This document shows positions 1-5,111 of a DNA stretch of 5,784 nt, piece by piece. The notes beneath the pieces are model-generated. The model was not told the DNA's origin, made no database searches, and worked only from the letters and a program-made list of their open reading frames with translations. The stretch is taken from assembly GCA_937901455.1 (NCBI GenBank), contig CALDIA010000208.1, forward strand, positions 1 to 5,784, in the 5' to 3' direction. Numbering within the stretch: the first letter of the stretch is position 1; each line of letters opens with the position of its first letter. The position numbers and the translations under genes were made by a program. Origin of the DNA: an uncultured Bacteroidales bacterium (GTDB lineage: Bacteria; Bacteroidota; Bacteroidia; Bacteroidales; WCHB1-69).

Positions 1-156
1 TCCAGCAATGCTGAAGGCTGTCGTGAAGGGTACCGAAGGCCGATACAAAACCAATATACAAAAGGAAATTAAGGGAAACAAAACGAATAAAAATCAGGAA
101 GTTACAAAATGCTTGTTTTCCTGTTATTTCCCTTTTTTTCCTATCTTTCGTCATTT
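1..156. other. Non-coding left flank with nested inverted repeats
   Basis: No convincing gene is seen here. The stretch is AT-rich and contains two nested inverted repeats: AAGGGAAA at 71-78 with TTTCCCTT at 127-134, and inside them CAGGAA at 95-100 with TTCCTG at 118-123. These could form a cruciform or hairpin, act as a terminator for a gene to the left, or be protein-binding sites close to an attachment site. Frame 1 is open from the edge to a TAA at 70-72 and could be the tail of a gene to the left, but the 23 residues are not recognisable. Confidence 0.35.
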
Positions 157-247
157 TTTGCACCCTATTTGCGCCCCGAAAAAAATAAAGTCGTACCTTT
201 GCAAACCAAAGGAAGCCAAGAGCGACCTTTGTTGGAATTTGCACCCT
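157..247 (+). repeat. Four TTTGC-based short repeats upstream of the integrase
   Basis: Four related decamers lie within 91 bases: TTTGCACCCT (157-166), TTTGCGCCCC (168-177), TTTGCAAACC (198-207) and TTTGCACCCT (238-247). The first and last are identical. A fifth relative, TTTGCACCGT, sits at 2641-2650 ahead of the excisionase-like gene. Repeats next to a tyrosine integrase gene are often arm-type or core-type binding sites for the integrase or its accessory factor. One copy (198-207) overlaps the -7 promoter element, so part of the pattern may simply reflect promoter sequence. The binding role is inferred. Confidence 0.45.
168..201 (+). promoter_or_regulatory. Bacteroidota-type promoter of the integrase gene
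   Basis: TTTG at 168-171 is followed after 22 bases by TACCTTTG at 194-201. This fits the Bacteroidota primary sigma factor consensus (TTTG near -33, TAnnTTTG near -7, with a spacer of about 20 bases). The predicted transcription start falls roughly 45 bases before the integrase ATG at 253. The same -7 region reads GTACCTTTGC at 193-202, an exact match to the GTANNTTTGC consensus known for CTnDOT-type integration sites, so it may be an attachment site as well as, or instead of, a promoter. Confidence 0.6.
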
Positions 248-252
248 GAGCT

Positions 253-1449
253 ATGGCGAGAAACGATGTCAAGGTAACGGACAACCCGAAATTGAGGCAG
301 AAGAAGCTGTCGGACGGCAACTTCTCCCTCTATCTGGAATATTACCTTGGCTACAACAAGGTGGTGGATGGCGCGAGCGGGCAGACCAAGATAAAGCCCA
401 TCAGAAGGAAGGAGTTCCTTGGGCTGACCATCTACGGCAGGCCGAGAACGCCCATCGAGAGGGAGAGCAACAGCAAGAACATCCAACTGGCGCAGGAAAT
501 CAGGAAGGAACGCGAGCAGGAATTCCTCAAGGACACAAGGGGCTACCGCTTGGAGAAGAGCAAGAACACGGATTTCGTCTCCCTGTTCCAGTCCTACATC
601 GACAACTACACGAAATGCGATGTCCGTATGGTGAAGATGTCGCTCCGATGGTTCAAGGAGTTCATCGAGACCTCGCCCGGATACGAGAAGTTCAAGGACG
701 GAATCAAGCCAAGCCAAATCACCAAGGACATGATGGTTGACTTTGCGGAGTTCCTCAAGTCGAGAGGGAACGGCGAGACCCCGAAGAGTGTGCTGCAACG
801 CTTCAAGAAGGTCGTCAAGTGGGCCATAGAGCACGACTACATGGCCACCGACCCGACGGCGGGGGTGAGGATTGTCACGGACGAGCAGATCCTGCGCAAG
901 GACGTGCTTTCGACGGAGGAGGTCGTCAAGCTCATCAACACCCATTACCAAGGCGAGAACCCCGAAATCCGCAGGGCGTTCATCTTCTGTTGCTATTGCG
1001 GCCTCCGCTTCTGCGATGTCAAGGCATTGACGTTTCGCAACATCGACTACTCCAACCGGCTATTGAAGTTCGAGCAGAACAAGACCAAGGGACACTCGGC
1101 CAACAGCGGCGTGACCATCCCGCTCAACGACGGCATCCTCTCCTTGGTGGGGCGGCCTGCGACGGGCAAGGAGGACGGGCTGGTGTTCCGCCTGCCGTCG
1201 CATACCATGTGCCTGAAGGCGTTGAGGCACTGGACGGCGAGGGCGGGCATCGCGAAGCACATCACATGGCACTGCGGGCGGCACTCCTTCGCCGTGAACA
1301 TACTGAACAACGGGGCCAACATCAAGACCGTGGCCAGCCTCTTGGGACATTCGGGGCTGAAGCATACGGAGAAGTACACACGGGCGGTCGATGAGCTGAA
1401 GCAGAAGGCCATCGACAGCCTCCCGGCATTTGACATGACAAACGTGTAA
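253..1449 (+). CDS. int: Tyrosine recombinase / integrase (phage integrase family, Bacteroidales type)
   Basis: A 398-aa site-specific recombinase that would cut and rejoin DNA at attachment sites through a 3'-phosphotyrosine intermediate. Residues about 15-105 form the N-terminal arm-binding region (LSDGNFSLYLEYYLGYNK is typical of Bacteroidales integrases). Residues about 105-205 are the SAM-like core-binding domain, and about 215-390 the catalytic domain. Catalytic residues are all visible: R252 (CGLRFCDV), K279 in NKTKG, H340 and R343 (HCGRH), H366 (LLGHSG) and nucleophile Y375 (HTEKYTR). Full length for the family, with no sign of decay. The start is well fixed because an in-frame TGA lies at 247-249, just before the ATG. 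It has no clear Shine-Dalgarno sequence, which is normal in this phylum. Base composition is visibly more GC-rich than the next gene. It is the first gene after the promoter and repeat region, as expected for an element end. Confidence 0.95.
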   Translation: MARNDVKVTDNPKLRQKKLSDGNFSLYLEYYLGYNKVVDGASGQTKIKPIRRKEFLGLTIYGRPRTPIERESNSKNIQLAQEIRKEREQEFLKDTRGYRLEKSKNTDFVSLFQSYIDNYTKCDVRMVKMSLRWFKEFIETSPGYEKFKDGIKPSQITKDMMVDFAEFLKSRGNGETPKSVLQRFKKVVKWAIEHDYMATDPTAGVRIVTDEQILRKDVLSTEEVVKLINTHYQGENPEIRRAFIFCCYCGLRFCDVKALTFRNIDYSNRLLKFEQNKTKGHSANSGVTIPLNDGILSLVGRPATGKEDGLVFRLPSHTMCLKALRHWTARAGIAKHITWHCGRHSFAVNILNNGANIKTVASLLGHSGLKHTEKYTRAVDELKQKAIDSLPAFDMTNV

Positions 1450-1472
1450 CCGAAGAATAAAAGAGAGTAAAG

Positions 1473-2552
1473 ATGAATAAAGACATTGGGCAACCGACAC
1501 CGAGCAAGCAAAAACAAACTGAAAGCGGCGGATGGAAATTCTGTCCCGTCACAATCGCAATAGCGGCGCCAGAAGAATTTCAAGATACATTCAGCGGCAT
1601 AATCAATGAGTCGTTGGCGGAACAAGGCGGATTTTTGCCAAACAACACCGATTGGCCGATGGCAGACGAGGAATTGGATAGCCTTTTAATGGTTGAGTGC
1701 TATAACGTGAAATGTAGCCTGTTGCCATACTACAAGGAATTAGAACGCTTTGGAATCGTGGGAGGGGCAACGCCTTTTCTCTGCAAAGAAAACACAGAGG
1801 TGGTGTTTTACACGCTGAAATCGATAGTGGGCTTTATCAAAGACAACACCGAAAGGCCAATGGCGGTGCAAAACCTGATAACAAGCATTGTGAAAGAGTT
1901 TGACAAAATGCCTGTTTGGGGACTGTTTTTCCAAATCCTGACATTGCAAGGCATTCTTGTATGGTTGGAGAATGTTGACATAAGCGAGGGCGACGATGGC
2001 TATAAAGAGGGCATGGAGCTTTGCAAATGGGTTTGGAGTGGTTTGATGGAAAAGGAGGTGTTTTTTTCGTATCAACAATACGGCGATGGTGATTTGGTGA
2101 TTTTGAGGCCGTTTTGTAGGTACTTACTAAGCACCGATACTGGAAAACTTGTGCAAGAGTTCTTGTTTGGAGACGATGAGCAGCCCGACCCCGACCAACA
2201 GCCCAACGATGGGCAGCCAACAATTAAGATAATACCTTTGACCGCTCAACAGGATATAATGACAGACAGGGCAAAGAAATACTTTGAAAAGGCTATTAAG
2301 GCAGGTTATATGGAAAAGGCAGGGAACGGCTACAAATGGATTCTCCCGATAAAAAGAGGAGCAAAAGCGGCATTGAGTTATTTCCTTATGAAAGTTTACA
2401 GCCCCGACCCCACCAATTCAAGGCCGATACCCTTTAAGGCTTTGGAAGAATTGTTTGGTGTCACACGGTTAGATAGTACATTGAGAGCAGCGTTGGACGT
2501 AACAACTCCCCAAGGATGGCGGTGTATGATAGATGCCCTTTTCAATGACTGA
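1473..2552 (+). CDS. Hypothetical protein, two regions joined by a Gln/Pro-rich linker
   Basis: A 359-aa protein that I do not recognise as a named family. Residues about 25-230 look like a mostly helical globular region with many aromatics (for example CKWVWSG at 184-190). Residues 234-249 are a Asp/Gln/Pro-rich linker (DDEQPDPDQQPNDGQP). Residues about 258-357 form a second region starting TDRAKKYFEKAIKAGYM, with GYKWILP and a closing RCMIDALF; it resembles C-terminal regions of many uncharacterised Bacteroidales proteins encoded beside integrases, though this is from memory. There is no signal peptide or clear membrane segment, so it is probably cytoplasmic. It starts 23 bases after the integrase stop, on the same strand, and may be cotranscribed with it; AAGAGAG before the ATG is a weak ribosome site. 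Composition is more AT-rich than the integrase, suggesting a different origin. A role as accessory recombination factor, regulator or cargo cannot be told apart. Confidence 0.8.
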   Translation: MNKDIGQPTPSKQKQTESGGWKFCPVTIAIAAPEEFQDTFSGIINESLAEQGGFLPNNTDWPMADEELDSLLMVECYNVKCSLLPYYKELERFGIVGGATPFLCKENTEVVFYTLKSIVGFIKDNTERPMAVQNLITSIVKEFDKMPVWGLFFQILTLQGILVWLENVDISEGDDGYKEGMELCKWVWSGLMEKEVFFSYQQYGDGDLVILRPFCRYLLSTDTGKLVQEFLFGDDEQPDPDQQPNDGQPTIKIIPLTAQQDIMTDRAKKYFEKAIKAGYMEKAGNGYKWILPIKRGAKAALSYFLMKVYSPDPTNSRPIPFKALEELFGVTRLDSTLRAALDVTTPQGWRCMIDALFND

Positions 2553-2555
2553 ATG

Positions 2556-2580
2556 AAAGCACCTTTTGCGGGAGCTTTTT
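2556..2580 (+). terminator. Likely rho-independent terminator after the hypothetical gene
   Basis: AAAGC (2556-2560) pairs with GCTTT (2574-2578). After an A/A mismatch, CC (2562-2563) pairs with GG (2571-2572), leaving a seven-base loop, and a run of five T closes the element at 2576-2580. It begins three bases after the stop codon of the 359-aa gene. The stem is short and imperfect, so this is moderate evidence. It would separate the integrase unit from the excisionase-like operon. Confidence 0.5.
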
Positions 2581-2615
2581 GTGTGCTACTTATGTGGCAC
2601 ACAATTGACACATAA
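2581..2615. promoter_or_regulatory. Two overlapping inverted repeats, possible operator
   Basis: GTGTGC (2581-2586) with GCACAC (2597-2602), and TTATGTG (2590-2596) with CACATAA (2609-2615), are both perfect inverted repeats. They interleave, so only one of the two hairpins can form at a time. The site lies directly behind the terminator and about 150 bases before the excisionase-like gene. It could be an operator for the HTH protein, part of an attenuation-type switch, or an extension of the terminator. Function is inferred. Confidence 0.45.
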
Positions 2616-2636
2616 TCCTTATTTTCCGATGTTTCT

Positions 2637-2762
2637 TTTCTTTGCACCGTGAGAGTAGCCACGGCACGGGTAACGCCTTGGACGCTCAGCACACACGGGC
2701 AAAGATGGGGGCAGATGTTACCCCTGACCCCCGGACAGCCCCGACCTCAAAACCGCAAGAAA
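2637..2762 (+). promoter_or_regulatory. Weak promoter candidate and GC-rich leader of the xis-like operon
   Basis: TTTCTTTG at 2637-2644 is one base off the Bacteroidota -7 element, but there is no good TTTG about 20 bases upstream, so the promoter is weak or activator-dependent. The leader that follows is markedly GC-rich and contains the inverted repeat GGGTAAC (2668-2674) / GTTACCC (2717-2723), plus G and C runs at 2707-2711 and 2728-2732. It could fold in the mRNA and shape expression of the downstream operon. The leader is also open in frame with the next gene from a GTG at 2649. Confidence 0.3.
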
Positions 2763-3053
2763 ATGGCAGAGGAACTTAAGCAGGTGGCCGACCTTATCAC
2801 GGCAAACATCATCAATTGCACGAAAGAGGTGCTTACAAGCGACGAGGCGGCTCGTTATTTGGGCATATCGAAATCGTACTTGTACAAGCTGACCATGAGG
2901 CAACTAATACCACACTACAAGCCCATGGGGAAGATGTGCTATTTCAATCGTCAAGAACTGGAGGCATGGCTCCAGACCAACCGCATCGCCACGGACGAGG
3001 AAATAGAGCAACAAGCGCAGGCATACTGCCTCAAGAAAGGAGGCCGGAAATGA
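2763..3053 (+). CDS. Small helix-turn-helix DNA-binding protein, excisionase-like (HTH_17 / MerR-like)
   Basis: A 96-aa protein with a winged HTH of the excisionase/HTH_17 type. The HTH is at about residues 23-72: VLTSDEAARYLGISKSYLYK is the helix-turn-helix, followed by the wing (IPHYKPMGKMCYFNRQ) and a closing ELEAWL. Such proteins beside tyrosine integrases usually bend DNA at attachment sites to favour excision, or regulate element genes. A basic tail (KKGGRK) ends the protein. I chose the ATG at 2763 because the domain and a normal N-terminal helix follow it. An upstream in-frame GTG at 2649 would add 38 residues rich in Pro, Arg and Gln without family character. It is the first gene of a three-gene operon and its stop overlaps the next start (ATGA at 3050-3053). 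Whether it is a true excisionase or a regulator cannot be decided here. Confidence 0.85.
   Translation: MAEELKQVADLITANIINCTKEVLTSDEAARYLGISKSYLYKLTMRQLIPHYKPMGKMCYFNRQELEAWLQTNRIATDEEIEQQAQAYCLKKGGRK
3036..3052 (+). promoter_or_regulatory. Strong Shine-Dalgarno site and ATGA coupled start of the nuclease gene
   Basis: AAAGGAGG at 3036-3043 lies six bases before the ATG at 3050, and that ATG overlaps the previous stop (TGA at 3051-3053). Such an exact anti-16S match is uncommon in Bacteroidota, which mostly do without it. It decides the start of the nuclease gene over the longer open frame that begins further upstream. Confidence 0.75.
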
Positions 3054-3697
3054 AAAAAGCGACTACAACAAGTGCAGCCGCTGGGACGTATGGGATGACA
3101 GCGGCAAAGATAGAAAAAATCTCCGAAACAGAGACCGTATCGGAGAAAAAAACTGGAGGAATGTTTCTCGCCTTGACGGTCGGTTCTGCCAAGCCCCGCA
3201 AGCCGCGTTATCAGAAGCCGCAGGCCGTGAAAGAACTTGAGGAGTTGGCCGACATCGAGAACGCCAAGAAGCACCCACAGTTCGCGCGGTATGCTCCCAA
3301 AGCAAAATACCGCGACGACAACGCCAACGGACTGACGAGGTGCATAGTGGACTATATCCGACTCATGGGAGGCCAAGCGGAGCGCGTAAATACAACGGGC
3401 ATACCCATAGACAGTCGTAGGCAGGTAACGGACATAACGGGCAGGACACGCACCATCGGCAGCTTGACATGGCGACCAAGCGGCAGCACCGTAGGCAGTG
3501 CAGACATATCCGCCGTCATACGCAGCAAGGCGGTAAAAATAGAGGTGAAGATTGGCAAGGATAGACAAAGTCCAGCGCAAAAGGAGTACCAGCGGCAAGT
3601 AGAGCAGGCGGGTGGCATCTACTACATTGCTAAGGACTTCACATCGTTTGTGTGGTGGTATCAAGAGAACTTTGGGCAGAAAGGAGGTGGAAAATGA
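3050..3697 (+). CDS. VRR-NUC-like PD-(D/E)XK nuclease
   Basis: A 215-aa protein whose C-terminal half resembles the VRR-NUC branch of the PD-(D/E)XK nucleases, which act on structured or branched DNA in phages and mobile elements. Residues 1-85 are a basic, low-complexity N-terminal region. About residues 91-205 are the nuclease domain: helix NGLTRCIVDYIRLMGG with E111 just after it, then GSADISAVI with D152, the E165-x-K167 strand (VKIEVKIGKD), and a helix with Q173 and Q177 (QSPAQKEYQRQVEQAGG), ending YYIAKDF. The order D, ExK, Q-rich helix matches the VRR-NUC plan. The longer reading from 2816 is rejected because it overlaps the HTH gene and lacks domain character, while the ATG at 3050 has an ideal ribosome site. 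The start overlaps the upstream stop and the stop overlaps the downstream start, so translation is probably coupled. Possible roles are processing of replication or recombination intermediates. It might alternatively be a Holliday-junction-resolvase-like relative. Confidence 0.8.
   Translation: MKKATTTSAAAGTYGMTAAKIEKISETETVSEKKTGGMFLALTVGSAKPRKPRYQKPQAVKELEELADIENAKKHPQFARYAPKAKYRDDNANGLTRCIVDYIRLMGGQAERVNTTGIPIDSRRQVTDITGRTRTIGSLTWRPSGSTVGSADISAVIRSKAVKIEVKIGKDRQSPAQKEYQRQVEQAGGIYYIAKDFTSFVWWYQENFGQKGGGK
3680..3696 (+). promoter_or_regulatory. Strong Shine-Dalgarno site and ATGA coupled start of the DUF3987 gene
   Basis: AAAGGAGGT at 3680-3688 is five bases before the ATG at 3694, which overlaps the TGA of the nuclease gene at 3695-3697. 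The site is nearly the same as the one at 3036-3052. It supports the 3694 start over an in-frame candidate at 3652. Confidence 0.75.
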
Positions 3698-4908
3698 GCA
3701 TACTTGACAAAGACATGTTGGGCAGCGAATCCCCACGCTTACCCATCGAGGGACTACCCTACCAAACCCAAGAAATCATAAAAACATACGCCCAAGCCTT
3801 GGATTGTCCAACCGAGTTTGTTGTTGGTGCTGCCATTGCAGCAGTAGCGCAGGCAGCAGGCGACCGCTTCTCGTGGAGTGACGGTATCCACACCAACTAC
3901 CCCCAATTCTACTCTATTCTTGTCGGCTCAAGCACCGAGGGCAAGAGCCACGCCATAAGCAAGATGTTCGCACCATTGGCGGAAGCCGATACTATATCGC
4001 TTGCCCAACGCCAAGAGGCTATCGCGGGCAAAAGCAAGGATGAGAGAGCGAGAACACCATACATTACTAACATCCTTAAAGATTCCACAACAGAGGCATA
4101 TCTTAGTTCATTGGTATATAATAGTGGTGGCGTTACCCTAATACATGACGAAGCCCCTACTTTCTTTACCTTCAACAAATACAACAAGGGCAACGATGGT
4201 AAGATATACACTTCGCTTTTCGCGAACAATGCCCCATATAACATTGCAAGGAAAGGGGATGGAATAATCACGATTATGCATCCCATAGTTCGCGTCATCG
4301 GCGGCATACAGCCTGAAGTCTTATCTCGCAACTTTGCCAACTCTGAAATGCTCGATGATGGTATGTTTGCGCGTTTCTTGTGGTTCTACAAGCCTGACGA
4401 CTTCCGCAAAGACGAGAGCGGAGTTAGGATAGATACAGCCTATGTTGCAAGACTATGGCGGCAGTTAATGTGGTTCGTCATGGAACGGAAACAACCCGTC
4501 AAAGTGATGTTTGACGCGAAATCCGCAGCTTTGTACAATGGTTTCAAGAATGAGACCGCCAAACGGTACAATGCTGGTAGTTTATTCGGCTATGAACTAT
4601 CTGTCTGTGGCAAGTTGCATATTTACGCTATAATGTGGGCTATGGCAGTTGCCATACTCCGCTATGCCGAACTATCCGACACGCAAGACACTATCTATAT
4701 CTGCGAGGCAGAGATGAAGTACACGTTACGCTGTATGGAATACTTCCGTCAAACGGCAATGAGGGTCTATGATACTATAACCGATGGCAGCGTACCAAAG
4801 AAACGGGACTGTATTCTCGGACTTAAGGACTTCATCATCAACCAGTCGCAATTCGCTGAATCAATTGGAGTGAGTCAACAGTATGTGAGCAAAGTCATAA
4901 ATAAATAG
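3694..4908 (+). CDS. DUF3987 P-loop ATPase (helicase/primase-associated) with C-terminal HTH
   Basis: A 404-aa DUF3987 family protein. Such proteins are P-loop ATPases found with primases in phages and mobile elements and are thought to serve as replicative helicase-like motors; the activity is inferred from family. The N-terminal helices (about 20-65, ending GDRFSW) lead to the Walker A motif VGSSTEGKS (G78 to S85, K84). The Walker B strand is VTLIHDE with D152 and E153. GGIQPEVL (203-210) and DDGMFARF with R227, a candidate arginine finger, complete the family pattern. Residues about 379-404 (NQSQFAESIGVSQQYVSKVI) form a Cro/cI-type helix-turn-helix at the very C-terminus, suggesting sequence-specific DNA binding. 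The start at 3694 is fixed by an ATGA overlap and strong ribosome site. The repeat array begins directly after the stop codon, so it is a possible target of the HTH. Base composition is more AT-rich than the flanking nuclease and primase genes. Confidence 0.9.
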   Translation: MSILDKDMLGSESPRLPIEGLPYQTQEIIKTYAQALDCPTEFVVGAAIAAVAQAAGDRFSWSDGIHTNYPQFYSILVGSSTEGKSHAISKMFAPLAEADTISLAQRQEAIAGKSKDERARTPYITNILKDSTTEAYLSSLVYNSGGVTLIHDEAPTFFTFNKYNKGNDGKIYTSLFANNAPYNIARKGDGIITIMHPIVRVIGGIQPEVLSRNFANSEMLDDGMFARFLWFYKPDDFRKDESGVRIDTAYVARLWRQLMWFVMERKQPVKVMFDAKSAALYNGFKNETAKRYNAGSLFGYELSVCGKLHIYAIMWAMAVAILRYAELSDTQDTIYICEAEMKYTLRCMEYFRQTAMRVYDTITDGSVPKKRDCILGLKDFIINQSQFAESIGVSQQYVSKVINK

Positions 4909-5086
4909 TTGGTTGTAAGGTTGTAGGTTGTAGCTTTTGGAAACACTTGTATTTATTGGGTGTTGCGAAAATTTGACCTACAACCAGCCCACAATCGTAT
5001 TTTTGAATTTGGTTGTAGGCTGTTTTTTCGGAAACTCCAATAAAATAAAGCATCTAATCAGGCTACAACCTACAACCTACAACCAA
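4909..5086. repeat. Symmetric array of eight GGTTGTA heptamers, iteron-like
   Basis: Three direct GGTTGTA copies (4911-4917, 4919-4925, 4926-4932) are followed by one inverted TACAACC (4979-4985), one direct copy (5011-5017) and three tandem inverted copies (5064-5070, 5071-5077, 5078-5084). The order is +++ - + ---, a dyad. The outer arms at 4909-4934 and 5062-5086 are complementary over 25 bases with a single extra A at 4918. The inner part is AT-rich. The array lies between the DUF3987 ATPase stop and the primase-like gene and holds no credible gene. It may be a replication origin with iterons, an operator for the primase gene, or a transcript-ending stem. The 7-bp units are far too short, and without regular spacers, to be CRISPR. 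Confidence 0.85.
4977..5019. repeat. Inner perfect 10-bp inverted repeat within the array
   Basis: CCTACAACCA at 4977-4986 and TGGTTGTAGG at 5010-5019 are perfect complements separated by 23 AT-rich bases. Nested inside the larger outer inverted repeat, this makes a stem-within-stem arrangement. It could extrude as a hairpin in single-stranded DNA, for example as a lagging-strand priming site next to a primase gene, but that is inference. Confidence 0.75.
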
Positions 5087-5111
5087 ACAATTTTGAAAAC
5101 CGAATCCGAGC

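Noticed and set aside
1..252. tRNA gene as integration target
   Set aside because: No cloverleaf, TTC-loop sequence or CCA end could be read in the flank on either strand.
8..277. Open frame of 89 codons upstream of and overlapping the integrase start
   Set aside because: It runs through the promoter and repeats, is Lys/Asn-rich at first and then changes character, and overlaps the integrase in another frame. No family features.
151..951. Long minus-strand open frame of 266 codons opposite the integrase
   Set aside because: It is antisense to a gene with clear catalytic motifs. GC-rich codons leave the complementary frame open by chance, and the Leu/Arg/Asp-rich product has no domain character.
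2816..3049. N-terminal extension of the nuclease gene
   Set aside because: The 78 added codons overlap the HTH gene in a different frame and look like its shadow. The ATG at 3050 has an ATGA overlap and a strong ribosome site.
3652..3693. N-terminal extension of the DUF3987 gene
   Set aside because: The 14 added residues overlap the nuclease C-terminus, while the ATG at 3694 follows an ideal ribosome site.
2951..3736. Minus-strand open frame of 261 codons opposite the nuclease gene
   Set aside because: Antisense to the nuclease gene and across two overlapping gene junctions. The Cys/Leu/Arg-rich product looks like a shadow.
4909..5086. CRISPR array
   Set aside because: Units are only seven bases, face both ways and are partly tandem without spacers. 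No cas genes are present.
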